Shown: in pieces, positions 11,563-21,223 of the stretch | How positions within the stretch are numbered: position 1 is the first letter of the stretch | How the letters are laid out: the number at the start of each line of letters is the position of its first letter | Assembly (NCBI GenBank): GCA_021776595.1 | Contig: JAJFFP010000092.1 | Coordinates: forward strand, 1-44,863 | Length of the DNA: 44,863 nt | Reading direction: 5' to 3' | From: Robiginitomaculum sp. | GTDB taxonomy: Bacteria > Pseudomonadota > Alphaproteobacteria > Caulobacterales > Maricaulaceae | The notes under the pieces: generated by a model | The model's input: only the letters and a program-made list of their open reading frames with translations | What the model was told of the DNA's origin: nothing | The model's database searches: none | Made by a program: the position numbers and the translations under genes

Positions 11563-13506
11563 ATGTCTCCCATACGATTAACAGAACTGGCCGTTTTTCG
11601 TTCACGCACCGCGCTGGTGGTGCTGGCCCTTACTCTTACCATAGCCATGGTTGCCGGATTAGGTATTACCGTTCGTAATGCTGCCATTCGTATAGCCGAT
11701 GCCTCCCATACCAGTGCGCAACTGGCGCAGATCCATGGTGATCTTGTCTCTATTAATCGCGAACGCGGCTTTGTAATTCGCGCCGCCAAGGAAAGTGGTG
11801 ATCGACGCTGGGAAAGCCGTTATCGTTCTCTTGGTGCGCAATTGGACAAGCGCCTGCATGATGCCAGTGTGCTGGCCGTTAGTACAGAAGTGAAAGCGGC
11901 GGCAGCGCGTGCCAATGCTGCCAGACAGGTTGTCGCCCCGGTAGAGGCCAATGCCTTTGCCCAGATACGCAAGGGAAATACGACCAAAGCCAGCCAGATT
12001 ATCAATGATCCACGCTATGTTGCCAATGCAGATACCTATAAGCGCGCCGTTGATGAGCTGTTAAGCGCCACCTGGAAACATGTGGAGAAGCAAAGGGTGG
12101 CTGCACAGGCGGCTACGCGCTGGGCGCTGATTGGTGCCGTGGTAATATTGGTGGTGTTGAGCATTATATGGTATGCCATTTTACAGGACGCGCAAAAGCG
12201 CGGCAAAGCCCTGGCCGTTGCCCAGGCAGAATTGCTGGCCTATCGGGACAAGCTGGAACACCGTGTTCGCGAACGCACACAGGCCTTGCGAAAAGCGCGC
12301 GACAAGGCGGAAACCGCCAGCAAGGCAAAATCAGAGTTTCTGGCGGTGATGAGCCACGAGATTAGAACGCCTCTGAATGGCATATTGGGTATGACCAAGG
12401 CTCTAAGCACCACCGCAGTTACCGCAGAACAAAATGAAATGCTGGAAGTGGTGGAGCAATCGGGCGCCGCGCTGTTGACTATACTCAATGATGTGCTGGA
12501 TTTGTCCAAGATTGAGGCTGGTGAGTTCAAACTCAACAAGGCCGAATTCTCCTTACAGGATATTTCGCACGCTTCACTGGAAATGTTTGGCAATGCCGCA
12601 CGGGCCAAAGGGCTTGCTTTTGATGTTCAGTCCAACATTGCATTGAATACTAAATTTACCGGGGATGCGGCGCGTATTCGCCAGGTTTTGAATAACCTGC
12701 TTTCAAATGCGGTTAAGTTCACCCACGAAGGCGGCATTGAGGTGCTGATTTCTGAAGAAACCGATAGTGCGGAAAAAACCCATTTATGTGTGGCGGTTCG
12801 TGATACCGGTCCTGGTATTCCTCTGCGTGCACAAAAAACCATTTTTGATCGCTTTACCCAGGTGGACAGCTCGCTTAGCCGCTCCCATGAAGGCACGGGT
12901 CTTGGTCTGGCAATCTGCAAGGAACTGATCGAGCGTATGGACGGCGAAATTGACATTAAAAGCGAGACCGGTGAAGGCTCCTGCTTTCGGTTTTATGTCA
13001 CACTGGAAAAATCTGAACCCATGCAGATCAATCAGAAAAATACGAATGACGCCGTAGAAGATAAAGGGTCAGCCAAAAATACCAAGCGGGCTTTGCGCAT
13101 CCTTGTGGCCGAGGACAATCCCACTAACCGCATGGTCATCAAGGCCATATTAAGCCATGCCAAGGCCGAGGTGACGTTTGTTGAGGACGGCGAAAAGGCG
13201 GTCCATATCTGGCAGACGCAGAACTTTGATCTGGTGCTGATGGATATACAGATGCCCCATATGAACGGGGTAGAGGCCACCCAGGCGATCCGCAAGATTG
13301 AGGCCAGTGCGGATATGGCCAAAACACCGATCGTGGCGGTGACAGCCAATGCCATGCCGCACCAGCGCGATGAATATCTGGCCGCCGGAATGGATGACCA
13401 TGTGGCCAAGCCGATCGAGCCACAGCTTCTTTTTGCCGCCATGAAGGGCGCGTTAAAAGCAAGAGTCGCCAATGACGAAGGCAAGGTGCAAACCGTTAAC
13501 GGCTGA
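11563..13506 (+). CDS. Membrane-bound hybrid sensor histidine kinase
   Basis: A 647-residue hybrid kinase. TM1 lies near 17-39, followed by a periplasmic helical region of about 145 residues and TM2 near 187-208. A coiled coil leads to HisKA with phospho-acceptor His265 (AVMSHEIRTPLNGI). The HATPase has the N box (NNLLSNAVKFT), G1 (DTGPGIP) and G2 (GTGLGLAI). A C-terminal receiver domain has VAEDN, phospho-acceptor Asp561 (LVLMDIQMP) and the conserved Lys in VAKPIEP. The periplasmic input domain is not a recognised ligand-binding fold, so the signal is unknown. ATG 11563 follows GGGCAGGA; a TTG at 11530 is less likely. No response regulator gene is adjacent, so its output partner (probably a phosphotransfer protein) lies elsewhere. 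Confidence 0.92.
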   Translation: MSPIRLTELAVFRSRTALVVLALTLTIAMVAGLGITVRNAAIRIADASHTSAQLAQIHGDLVSINRERGFVIRAAKESGDRRWESRYRSLGAQLDKRLHDASVLAVSTEVKAAAARANAARQVVAPVEANAFAQIRKGNTTKASQIINDPRYVANADTYKRAVDELLSATWKHVEKQRVAAQAATRWALIGAVVILVVLSIIWYAILQDAQKRGKALAVAQAELLAYRDKLEHRVRERTQALRKARDKAETASKAKSEFLAVMSHEIRTPLNGILGMTKALSTTAVTAEQNEMLEVVEQSGAALLTILNDVLDLSKIEAGEFKLNKAEFSLQDISHASLEMFGNAARAKGLAFDVQSNIALNTKFTGDAARIRQVLNNLLSNAVKFTHEGGIEVLISEETDSAEKTHLCVAVRDTGPGIPLRAQKTIFDRFTQVDSSLSRSHEGTGLGLAICKELIERMDGEIDIKSETGEGSCFRFYVTLEKSEPMQINQKNTNDAVEDKGSAKNTKRALRILVAEDNPTNRMVIKAILSHAKAEVTFVEDGEKAVHIWQTQNFDLVLMDIQMPHMNGVEATQAIRKIEASADMAKTPIVAVTANAMPHQRDEYLAAGMDDHVAKPIEPQLLFAAMKGALKARVANDEGKVQTVNG

Positions 13507-13514
13507 GCCTCACT

Positions 13515-15692
13515 TTACAAAAAAGAATACGGGTCAATATCAATTTTAAGGCGCACATGGCGGGGTAGCTTAACCCGCGCGCGCCAGGCGGTGATCATGG
13601 CCGAAAGGTCCACCCGGCGGTCGGCGCGCAATAGCAATCTTCGCCGCCAGCGACCGCGCACACGGGCCAGAGGCGGCGCGCTGGGCCCCCATATATCCAC
13701 GCCCTGAACCACGGGTGCAGCGGCGACAAAAGTGCCGGCGGCTTTGCTGGCTTCGGCTTCAGTGCCCGCCGAAAAAATAAGGGCGGCCAGGCGGCCAAAG
13801 GGGGGAAAGCCCATGTCTTCGCGCAAGGAAAGTTCCGCCGCCATAAAGGCTTCCCGGTTACCAGAGCACAAGGCCATAATGGCTTCATGATCAGGCTGGT
13901 GGGTCTGTAGCAGGGCCCGGCCCGGCTTGTGCGCGCGTCCGGCGCGCCCGGCCACCTGCATCAGCGTCTGCCAGGTGCGCTCGCCAGCACGCAAATCTGC
14001 CCCGTGCAGCCCCATGTCTGCATCGACCACGCCGACCATGGTGAGATTGGGAAAATTATGCCCCTTGGCGGCAATCTGTGTGCCGATCATAATATCAATA
14101 TCGCCATTTTCCATGCGGCTGATCATATCATGCACGCTGGCGGCATCGGCCGCTGTGTCCGAGGAAAACACCTCAATGCGTTTATCGGCGAAGCGCTCCA
14201 GCACCTCTTCGTGCAGGCGCTCCACACCGGGGCCAACCGGGTGCAGACTGTCTTTCGTGCCACAGGCCGGGCAGGCATCTGGCTTGGGAATTGAATAGCC
14301 GGTTAAATGACAGATCAGGCGGCCGCTATAGCGATGCTCGACCAGATAGGTATCACTGTCAGGTGCTTTCATCCGCTCGCCACAATGGCGGCAAATGGTC
14401 AGTGGTGCATAACCCCGGCGGTTGAGAAACAGGAGGCACTGTTCCTGCCTTGTCAGGGTCTGGTGCATGGCGTCAATCAACGGCGCGGAGAGCCATTTTT
14501 TTGCTTCTGGCGGATGTTCGCGTAAATCTATGGTGGAAATCGGTGGCAATACCGCCGCGCCCGGTCTTGCTGGCAGACGCACATGGGCATAGCGGCCCGA
14601 TCTGGCATTTTGCATGGTTTCCAGCCCCGGCGTGGCCGAGGCCAGAATGATCGCCGTTTTGGCGATTTTGGCGCGCACCACGGCCATATCGCGGGCATGA
14701 TAAAGCACCCCTTCTTCCTGCTTATAGGACGTGTCATGTTCTTCATCGACAACGATCAGATGCAAGTTGGCAAAGGGCAGGAATAGCGCCGAGCGGGCAC
14801 CAACCACAATACGGGCGCGACCCATAATCACCTCGCGCCAGACCCGGCGACGCTGGCCGGCTGTGCGATCCGAATGCCATTGCGCCGGCTGTGCCCCAAA
14901 ACGCCTGGTGAAACGCGCCAAAATGTCCTGGGTTAAGGCGATTTCTGGCAACAGCACCAGCACTTGAGCGGACGCATCGCGGCGCAGCACATCGGCTATG
15001 GCATCAAAATAAACCTCTGTCTTGCCCGATCCGGTAACCCCATCCAGCAAAGCCGGGGCAAAGCCGTCCTGCCGGGTGAGCGCAATCAGGGCATTGGCGG
15101 CATCGCGTTGAATATCGGTCAGGTCCAGTTTGCCGGGCACCGGGTCTGGCGGATCAAAGGGCCTGTCGGTTTGCCGGGTTTGCACCACCAGCCCCCCGGC
15201 TTTGGCCAGAGATGTGATTACACCGGTGGAAACCCCGGCCTTTCTGGCCAATTCACTGGCGCTTGAAAATCCACCTTTGGCCGCTTCCAGCACTTTTTTG
15301 CGCGCCGGGGTAAGCCGGGAAGGGACTTTTGTGCCGGGGCCGTAAAGCGTATGGGTTGGTGATGGCATAAGCGCATCAGGATTGCTCAGCACCATGCGCA
15401 GGACCACGCCTTGCAGATGACAGGTATAACGCGCGACAAAATCCACAAAATCCATACAGGACTGAGGCAAGGGCGGGTGTGGCAATACCTCTTTGATGAC
15501 TTTAAGGGTGCGCCCCGCATCAACCTGGGTTTTGTTACGGATTTTCCAAACCACGCCGCGCACGGTGCGCGTTCCAAGCACGGCCAGCACAAAATCCCCC
15601 TGTTTTACATCCAGATCGGCGGGGATCAGATAATCAAACGGTTCGGGCACTGGCATGGGGAACAATACCGATGCCAGTTGCGTTGCAGACAT
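13515..15692 (-). CDS. priA: Primosomal protein N' (replication restart helicase PriA)
   Basis: The superfamily 2 helicase that recognises stalled forks and reloads DnaB. The 725 residues show the N-terminal 3'-DNA-binding domain (LFPMPVPEPFDYLIP), Walker A GVTGSGKTEVY (from 218), the DEEH box (VVDEEHDTSYKQ), SATPGLET, and the helicase C-terminal GTQIAAKGHNFPN with QVAGRAGR. The zinc insertion is unusual. At the eight cysteine positions of the canonical PriA domain it has C434, C437, A443, S446, C461, T464, C474 and C477, so one four-Cys site is intact and the other is largely lost. This may be a lineage trait rather than a defect. It is convergent with the hybrid kinase. Confidence 0.97.
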   Translation of the reverse strand: MSATQLASVLFPMPVPEPFDYLIPADLDVKQGDFVLAVLGTRTVRGVVWKIRNKTQVDAGRTLKVIKEVLPHPPLPQSCMDFVDFVARYTCHLQGVVLRMVLSNPDALMPSPTHTLYGPGTKVPSRLTPARKKVLEAAKGGFSSASELARKAGVSTGVITSLAKAGGLVVQTRQTDRPFDPPDPVPGKLDLTDIQRDAANALIALTRQDGFAPALLDGVTGSGKTEVYFDAIADVLRRDASAQVLVLLPEIALTQDILARFTRRFGAQPAQWHSDRTAGQRRRVWREVIMGRARIVVGARSALFLPFANLHLIVVDEEHDTSYKQEEGVLYHARDMAVVRAKIAKTAIILASATPGLETMQNARSGRYAHVRLPARPGAAVLPPISTIDLREHPPEAKKWLSAPLIDAMHQTLTRQEQCLLFLNRRGYAPLTICRHCGERMKAPDSDTYLVEHRYSGRLICHLTGYSIPKPDACPACGTKDSLHPVGPGVERLHEEVLERFADKRIEVFSSDTAADAASVHDMISRMENGDIDIMIGTQIAAKGHNFPNLTMVGVVDADMGLHGADLRAGERTWQTLMQVAGRAGRAHKPGRALLQTHQPDHEAIMALCSGNREAFMAAELSLREDMGFPPFGRLAALIFSAGTEAEASKAAGTFVAAAPVVQGVDIWGPSAPPLARVRGRWRRRLLLRADRRVDLSAMITAWRARVKLPRHVRLKIDIDPYSFL

Positions 15693-15783
15693 GCTTATTT
15701 AACCTTCATCTGGCAGGGCTTAACGTCACAGGATAATGTAAGCGAATCATAATTCATACCAAACACTATAGAGGGCAAATGCC

Positions 15784-16443
15784 ATGCAGTTTTTTCTTGA
15801 TACCGCCAATGTGGACGAGATCCGGACGATGGTATCCACCGGCCTGGTGGATGGCGTAACGACCAATCCATCCCTGATTGCCCAATCCGGCCGGGATCTG
15901 GTGCAGACCATAAAAGAAATTTGCGCGCTGACCAATGGCCCGGTCAGTGCCGAGGTCACGGCCACGGATGTTAAAGGCATGGTGGCCGAAGGTGAGTATC
16001 TGCGCGACATTGCCGATAATGTCTGCGTCAAGGTGCCCCTGACCTGGGAAGGCCTTGAAGCTACTCACCGGCTCAGCGAACAAGGTCATCCGGTGAATGT
16101 CACCTTGTGTTTCAGTGCCAATCAGGCCCTTTTGGCGGCCAAGGCGGGCGCGGTGTATATATCCCCATTCATTGGCCGTCTTGATGATACCGGTGCCAAT
16201 GGCATGGAACTGATTGGCGAAATTCGCACCATTTATGACAATTACCCGGAACTGGATACACAAATTCTGGCGGCCTCTATCCGCCATGTATTGCACGTCA
16301 AGGAATCGGCCATGATGGGGGCTGATGTGGCCACCATTCCGGCCAAGGTTCTAAAGGCACTGGCGCAACACCCGCTGACCGACAAGGGTCTTGCCGCCTT
16401 TATGGCCGACTGGAAAAGCACGGGGCAAAGTATTTTGTCATGA
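15784..16443 (+). CDS. tal: Transaldolase (small FSA/TalC-type)
   Basis: A 219-residue class I aldolase-fold enzyme that moves dihydroxyacetone units in the non-oxidative pentose phosphate pathway. Schiff-base Lys83 lies in CVKVPLT; N-terminal FLDTAN and [10 protein letters not shown] are conserved. Alignment to E. coli FSA puts Glu57 (SAEVTA) where FSA has Gln59, and Phe (SPFIGRLDD) where FSA has Tyr131. Those are the residues reported to separate true transaldolases from fructose-6-phosphate aldolases, so transaldolase activity is favoured. GAGGG lies eight bases before the ATG. It is followed by DUF484 with a 4-nt ATGA overlap. Confidence 0.93.
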   Translation: MQFFLDTANVDEIRTMVSTGLVDGVTTNPSLIAQSGRDLVQTIKEICALTNGPVSAEVTATDVKGMVAEGEYLRDIADNVCVKVPLTWEGLEATHRLSEQGHPVNVTLCFSANQALLAAKAGAVYISPFIGRLDDTGANGMELIGEIRTIYDNYPELDTQILAASIRHVLHVKESAMMGADVATIPAKVLKALAQHPLTDKGLAAFMADWKSTGQSILS

Positions 16444-17003
16444 GTGAACATCCGGACGCCGCCATTATTGACTTTGACGCCGCCGCCCGGTTGCAACTGG
16501 AAGGCAAGGTGCGCCGTCTGATGATGGAGCGCGATGCACTGGTCCAGACCTTGCGCACCAATCATGCCAGCACGGCACAAATACACGGTGCGGTGCTGGC
16601 GCTGGTCGATGCCCGCGATCTGACCATGCTGGACCAGCGGCTGGCCGGCCATGTGCGCCAGTCCCTGGGGGCAGATGTGCTTCGGGTGCTGGTCGAGGGT
16701 TTACAGGCCCCGGATCATACACGGGCAATCCAGGGCGCGCCCAAAGGGCTGGTGGTGCGCATCATGGAAGGCAATGCAGAGCGCCTTGGCCCCTGTCAGG
16801 CGAATTCCGCCGATCTTTTTGGCAAGGAAAGCGAGGGACTGGCCTCTGCAATGCTTATCCGTATCAGTGTGCGCGGGCGCGAGGGTGTATTGGCGCTGGG
16901 CAGTCGCGACCGGCTGACTTATCGACCCGATCAGGGCACCGATCTGGCGGCGTTTCTGGCGCGCGTGGTGGAACGGCTGGTGGCCGCATGGGCGCCGGCT
17001 TAA
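16440..17003 (+). CDS. DUF484 family (GAF-like) protein
   Basis: A 187-residue member of DUF484, a GAF-like family commonly encoded next to xerC in proteobacteria. The N-terminal helix ([23 protein letters not shown]) is followed by the GAF-like region and a near-C-terminal signature [19 protein letters not shown], typical of the family. The biochemical function is unknown. Its ATG overlaps the transaldolase stop (ATGA), and its 3' end overlaps the xerC start by 16 bases, so the three genes form one coupled operon. Confidence 0.9.
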   Translation: MSEHPDAAIIDFDAAARLQLEGKVRRLMMERDALVQTLRTNHASTAQIHGAVLALVDARDLTMLDQRLAGHVRQSLGADVLRVLVEGLQAPDHTRAIQGAPKGLVVRIMEGNAERLGPCQANSADLFGKESEGLASAMLIRISVRGREGVLALGSRDRLTYRPDQGTDLAAFLARVVERLVAAWAPA

Positions 17004-17926
17004 AGCGCACAGCCAATGAGGCCCTTACAGGCTTCATTACGCATTTAAGGGCGCAGCGCCGTCTTAGCCCCCATACCTGCGCGGCCTATGCGCGTGATCT
17101 GGATGCGTTTTTCGCGCATTTACAGGACCATCGGGGCGAAGCGGTAAATTTACAGGTGCTGCAAAACCTGAGCGCTTCAGACTTTCGCAGCTATTTAGCT
17201 GCCCGGCGGCGCGGGGAAAACCCTTTATCCTCGCGCTCACTTGCCCGTGCGCTTTCATCCATTCGCGCCTTTTATCGCTTTATCGGGCGTCAATGGGGTA
17301 TTAAAAATGATCAGTTATCCCTGATCGAAGGCCCCAGGCTGGGTCGCAGCGCCCCCCGGCCCTTATCGGTGCGCGCCGCCGGTGATCTTTTGCGCCAGTG
17401 CGCTGATCCGTCTGGTGTGGCGCCGTGGATCGCAGCGCGCAATACGGCGTTGTTAACGCTTTTATACGGAGCTGGCTTGCGTATTGCCGAGGCCTTATCA
17501 TTGTGCGGCCGTGATTTGCCTATTGGCGAGGCGCTGTGCCTGACCGGCAAGGGCAATAAAGAGCGCATGGTGCCAATCCTGCCAGCCGCGCAAGAGGCAA
17601 TACAGAATTATCTTGACCTGTGCCCCTGGCCAATGGCACCCGCCTCACCGCTTTTTTTTGGGGTGCGCGGCGGGGCCATGGGGGCACGGGCGGCGCAAAA
17701 ACTGATGGAGGTTATGCGCGCCCGTCTTGGCCTGTCCAATAGCGCCACGCCCCACGCTTTGCGCCATTCCTTTGCCACGCATTTGCTGGCTGGTGGCGGC
17801 GATTTGCGCGCCGTGCAGGAATTACTGGGCCATGCCAGCCTGTCATCCACGCAAATCTATGCCGACGTGGATGCGGACTCGCTTTTGCGCATTTATGATC
17901 AGGCCCACCCCAAAGGCGGGCGTTAA
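16988..17926 (+). CDS. xerC: Tyrosine recombinase XerC
   Basis: A site-specific recombinase that, with XerD, resolves chromosome dimers at dif. The 312 residues have an N-terminal SAM-like core-binding domain (about 11-100; LSPHTCAAYARDLDAFF) and the catalytic domain with R165 (GAGLRIAEAL), K188 (TGKGNKERMVP), H256/R259 (HALRHSFATHL), H282 and nucleophile Y291 (STQIYADVD). All expected active-site residues are present. It is distinguished from phage integrases by length and by its DUF484 neighbour. It is convergent with fabI. Confidence 0.95.
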   Translation: MGAGLKRTANEALTGFITHLRAQRRLSPHTCAAYARDLDAFFAHLQDHRGEAVNLQVLQNLSASDFRSYLAARRRGENPLSSRSLARALSSIRAFYRFIGRQWGIKNDQLSLIEGPRLGRSAPRPLSVRAAGDLLRQCADPSGVAPWIAARNTALLTLLYGAGLRIAEALSLCGRDLPIGEALCLTGKGNKERMVPILPAAQEAIQNYLDLCPWPMAPASPLFFGVRGGAMGARAAQKLMEVMRARLGLSNSATPHALRHSFATHLLAGGGDLRAVQELLGHASLSSTQIYADVDADSLLRIYDQAHPKGGR

Positions 17927-17940
17927 GGCGGCAAGGCGGA

Positions 17941-18768
17941 TCAGCCTTTCAAGGCTTCCTCATCGGGCATGCCCACCGCATGAAAACCCGCATCCACATG
18001 GACCACTTCCCCGGCGACTGAGCGGCCAAGGTCTGAAAGCAGCCAAAGCGCTGTGCCGGCCACGCCCTCCATGGAGGTGTCTTCTTTTAAGAGGCTCCAG
18101 GCCTTGCCGGTGGAGAGCATGCCGCGTCCTCCCGATATACCGGCCATGGCCAATGTGCGCATGGGACCCGCAGAAATAGCATTCACACGAATACCCTTTG
18201 GCCCCAGATCGCGGGCGATATAGCGGGTGGAGGCTTCCAGCGCCGCCTTGGCCACGCCCATGACATTGTAATTGGGGATCACCCGTTCAGAGCCAAGATA
18301 GGTCATGGTGATCATCGACCCGCCGGGCTTCATCAAGGGGGCGGCGCGATTGGCGGCGGCGACAAAGGAATACACCGAAATATCCATGGTCATGGCAAAA
18401 TTATCGCGGGTAACATTTTCCACGAACGAGCCTTTGAGGCCATCGGCCCCGGCAAAGCCGATGGAATGGACCAGAAAGTCCAGCCCGCCCCATTTTTCTT
18501 TCACAGTGGCAAAGGCGGCATCCATACTGGCATCATCGGACACATCGCAGGGCACGAAAATACTGGCATCCACACTTTCTGCCAAAGGCTGGACCCGTTT
18601 TTCCAGCGCCTCGCCCTGATAGGTAAAGCCAAGTTCTGCGCCCTGTGCATGAAGCTGCTGTGCAATGCCCCAGGCGATGGATTTCTTGTTGGCCACGCCC
18701 ATAATCAGGCCGCGCCGCCCGCGCATCAATTTGCCTTTGGGAAAGCCGCTTTGGATATCATCACTCAT
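17941..18768 (-). CDS. fabI: Enoyl-[acyl-carrier-protein] reductase (NADH)
   Basis: Catalyses the last reduction step of each fatty-acid elongation cycle. The 275-residue short-chain dehydrogenase fold shows the cofactor loop GLIMGVANKKSIAWGIA, HSIGFA (101-106), and the FabI-specific Tyr-x6-Lys catalytic pair Y167/K174 (NYNVMGVAK), with Y157 also conserved. It is the target class of triclosan; the residues here look wild-type, but resistance cannot be judged. It is the third gene after fabA and fabB, 27 bp from fabB. Confidence 0.96.
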   Translation of the reverse strand: MSDDIQSGFPKGKLMRGRRGLIMGVANKKSIAWGIAQQLHAQGAELGFTYQGEALEKRVQPLAESVDASIFVPCDVSDDASMDAAFATVKEKWGGLDFLVHSIGFAGADGLKGSFVENVTRDNFAMTMDISVYSFVAAANRAAPLMKPGGSMITMTYLGSERVIPNYNVMGVAKAALEASTRYIARDLGPKGIRVNAISAGPMRTLAMAGISGGRGMLSTGKAWSLLKEDTSMEGVAGTALWLLSDLGRSVAGEVVHVDAGFHAVGMPDEEALKG

Positions 18769-18795
18769 GGAGGTGTTCCTTGTTTACAATATTTA

Positions 18796-20010
18796 TCAAT
18801 TGTGTCTGCTGAAAATCACTGAGCCATTGGTGCCGCCAAAGCCGAACGAGTTGGACATGACGGTGTTCAGTTCTGCTTTGGTGGTTTTGGTGATGATATT
18901 GGCGCCCTCAAATTCGGGATCGAGATTTTCAATATTGATGGAAGGGGCAATAAAGCCATCCCGCATCATTAACAGGCTGTATATGCCCTCCTGCGCCCCG
19001 GCCCCGCCAAGGCAATGCCCGGTCATGGATTTGGTACCCGAAAGCGCCGGCATATTATCACCAAAAAGCGCGCGAATGGCCTTCATTTCGGCAATATCGC
19101 CCACCGGGGTCGAGGTCGCATGAGGGTTGATATAATCAATCGGGCCGGGTGCGGTTTTCATCGCCAGTTTCATGGCGCGTAATGCCCCTTCGCCAGAGGG
19201 TTGCACCATGTCAAAGCCATCAGAGGTGGCCCCATAACCGGTGATTTCGGCATAGATTTTGGCACCTCTGGCCAACGCGTGTTCGCGTTCCTCGACAATA
19301 ACAATGCCGGCACCGCCAGCAATAACAAAGCCGTCGCGGTTTACATCAAAGGCGCGGCTGGCCCGCTCCGGTGTGTCGTTATATTTGCTGGACATGGCGC
19401 CCATGGCATCAAACAAAGCCGACATGGCCCAGAATAATTCTTCACCGCCACCGGCGATCATCACATCCTGCTTGTCCCACTGCACCTGCTCTGCGGCGGC
19501 CCCGATACAGTGCAGCGAGGTGGTGCAGGCCGAGGAGATGGAATAGCTAAGGCCCTTGATCTTAAACCCGGTGGCCAGGGTGGCCGAGCCGGTGGAACTC
19601 ATGGCTTTGGGCACCGCAAACGGACCAATGCGTTTAACGCCCTTCTCGCGGGCAATATCGGCCGAGCGGATCAGCACTTCGGTAGAGGGACCGCCGGTGC
19701 CGACAATCAGGCCGGTGCGGGGATTGGAAACTTCGTTCTCCTCCAGCCCGGCGTCCTTGATCGCCTGTTCGGCGGCCAGCCAGCACCAGGCCGAGCCATC
19801 GGCCATAAAGCGCAGCAGGCGCTTGTCGATCAGTTCTTTGAGGTTCAGCGCCGGCGGCGGGGCCGCCACTTGCGAACGAAACCCCATTTCGGTAAAGACC
19901 GGCGCAGCCTTAACGCCGGATTTACCCGCTTTCAGGGAAGCGGAAACCGTATCCAGATCCAGCCCGATGCTGGAAATAATGCCCATGCCTGTGATCACTA
20001 CGCGGCGCAT
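18796..20010 (-). CDS. fabB: Beta-ketoacyl-ACP synthase I
   Basis: The condensing enzyme needed to elongate the cis-3-decenoyl intermediate made by FabA in unsaturated fatty-acid synthesis. The 404 residues have the Cys-His-His triad C162 ([12 protein letters not shown]), H298 ([11 protein letters not shown]) and H333 ([11 protein letters not shown]), nearly the same numbering as E. coli FabB. Start ATG 20010 ([10 protein letters not shown]) lies four bases after the fabA stop, with AGGA inside the fabA end; longer upstream readings overlap fabA and are unlikely. Confidence 0.96.
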   Translation of the reverse strand: MRRVVITGMGIISSIGLDLDTVSASLKAGKSGVKAAPVFTEMGFRSQVAAPPPALNLKELIDKRLLRFMADGSAWCWLAAEQAIKDAGLEENEVSNPRTGLIVGTGGPSTEVLIRSADIAREKGVKRIGPFAVPKAMSSTGSATLATGFKIKGLSYSISSACTTSLHCIGAAAEQVQWDKQDVMIAGGGEELFWAMSALFDAMGAMSSKYNDTPERASRAFDVNRDGFVIAGGAGIVIVEEREHALARGAKIYAEITGYGATSDGFDMVQPSGEGALRAMKLAMKTAPGPIDYINPHATSTPVGDIAEMKAIRALFGDNMPALSGTKSMTGHCLGGAGAQEGIYSLLMMRDGFIAPSINIENLDPEFEGANIITKTTKAELNTVMSNSFGFGGTNGSVIFSRHN

Positions 20011-20014
20011 GTCT

Positions 20015-20539
20015 TTAATCCTGTTTTTTTTCTTCGGGCTGGAACAGGCCAACGCGAAGGTCTTTGGTCTTATAAATGGTTTCGCCGTCGGCCATTACAA
20101 TACCATCGGCAATGCCCAGCACCAGACGGCGATTGATCACCCGCTTCAGGTCCAGACGATACTGCACCAGCTTGACGTCGGGCGTGACCTGACCGGTGAA
20201 TTTCACCTCACCAACACCCAGCGCCCGCCCGCGTCCGGGCCCGCCAATCCAACCAAGAAAAAAGCCGACCAATTGCCATAAGGCATCAAGGCCAAGGCAC
20301 CCTGGCATTACCGGGTCATTTTCAAAGTGGCAGGGGAAAAACCACAAATCGGGGCGCACATCCAGTTCCGCTTCGATAAAGCCCTTGCCATGCTCGCCGC
20401 CTTCATCAGAGATTTGCGTGATCCGGTCAAACATCAACATGGGCGGCAAGGGCAATTGCGCATTGCCAGGGCCAAAGACCCCGCCATGACCGGAACGGAT
20501 CAGGTCTTCATACTCGAAGCGGGTGTTGGTCTGACGCAT
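20015..20539 (-). CDS. fabA: 3-hydroxydecanoyl-ACP dehydratase/isomerase
   Basis: The bifunctional dehydratase and trans-2/cis-3 isomerase that starts anaerobic unsaturated fatty-acid synthesis. The 174 residues show the hotdog active site with H71 ([14 protein letters not shown]) and D85 ([11 protein letters not shown]), both matching E. coli FabA. The start is ATG 20539 ([14 protein letters not shown]); reading upstream to 20614 would add 25 atypical residues. It heads the fabA-fabB-fabI cluster. Unlike many alphaproteobacteria, no irr/fur-type gene precedes it. Confidence 0.95.
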   Translation of the reverse strand: MRQTNTRFEYEDLIRSGHGGVFGPGNAQLPLPPMLMFDRITQISDEGGEHGKGFIEAELDVRPDLWFFPCHFENDPVMPGCLGLDALWQLVGFFLGWIGGPGRGRALGVGEVKFTGQVTPDVKLVQYRLDLKRVINRRLVLGIADGIVMADGETIYKTKDLRVGLFQPEEKKQD

Positions 20540-20565
20540 GACGTGCTCACTTTTTATGGTTTGCC

Positions 20566-20588
20566 GAGCCAAGCCGACAATTTGGCTC
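20566..20588. promoter_or_regulatory. Inverted repeat in the fabA leader
   Basis: GAGCCAA (20566-20572) and TTGGCTC (20582-20588) form a perfect 7-bp inverted repeat, about 27 bases upstream of the fabA ATG. It could be an operator for a fatty-acid regulator or a leader hairpin; no regulator can be named. Confidence 0.35.
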
Positions 20589-20645
20589 CCGCCTAGCATG
20601 AAGGGTGCATACACTCAAGCAGGGCCCAGGATGGCAAACAGCGGT

Positions 20646-21173
20646 CTATTTTGGTGGTTTGGCAGGAATATCCACGCCCCACAGGCCACTTTTTTCTGCC
20701 CAGCCGCGTATCTTGTCCTTGCGCAACTGACAACGGCTTTGCTCGCACGGGCCAAGGCGTAAAATCGCACCGGGATCGGCATAGGCAATGACGTTTTCAT
20801 CATCCCCGGCCATACGATAAAGCGGCACAGGTGTTTTGGCGATAATCATGGCGGTGGGGTGACGGGTGGTTAAAAGAAAGTCGCGCATCCACACCGTATC
20901 GCCCTCAAAATCCCTGACCTGTCGCCAGAGCGGGGTTTCATCGACCACCAGCAAAGGCAGGCCGCGCCGCTGATATTGCCATAATACCGGCTGTTTGCTG
21001 GAGGGGCCACGGCGACCCCAGGCCTCGTCCGGTTGCAAAGTGGCAAAATAGGGAAGACCGGCGGGGACGGCATTGCGTTCAGGGGCCGTGCAGGCACCCA
21101 GCAGCGCTAAACCCGCCAGCAGGATCATCAAGGAAAAAACGCGTTGTGGAATGGGTGAAAATAAATCGGGCAA
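20646..21173 (-). CDS. SH3-domain lipoprotein (DUF1058/SH3_4 type)
   Basis: A 175-residue protein with a lipoprotein signal (ILLAGLALLGAC, lipidated Cys28), so probably anchored in the outer membrane or periplasm. The mature part matches the alphaproteobacterial SH3_4/DUF1058 family: LPYFATLQPDEAWGRRGPSS, WQYQRRGLPLLVVDE, RQVRDFEGDTVWMRDFLL, a C..C pair (GPCEQSRCQL), and KIRGWAEKSGLWGVD. The family is thought to bind cell-wall components; direct evidence is lacking. It is divergent from a 2-hydroxyacid dehydrogenase, an arrangement seen in many alphaproteobacteria. Confidence 0.85.
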   Translation of the reverse strand: MPDLFSPIPQRVFSLMILLAGLALLGACTAPERNAVPAGLPYFATLQPDEAWGRRGPSSKQPVLWQYQRRGLPLLVVDETPLWRQVRDFEGDTVWMRDFLLTTRHPTAMIIAKTPVPLYRMAGDDENVIAYADPGAILRLGPCEQSRCQLRKDKIRGWAEKSGLWGVDIPAKPPK

Positions 21174-21223
21174 CTGGTAAAAGGTCCTTGCCTGTCAAAT
21201 GGAATTGCACGAGTTTAAACCCC

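Noticed and set aside
16988-17926. Tyrosine recombinase as evidence of an integrated element
   Set aside because: It follows DUF484 in the usual chromosomal xerC context and has the XerC length; no attachment repeats or cargo genes were seen.
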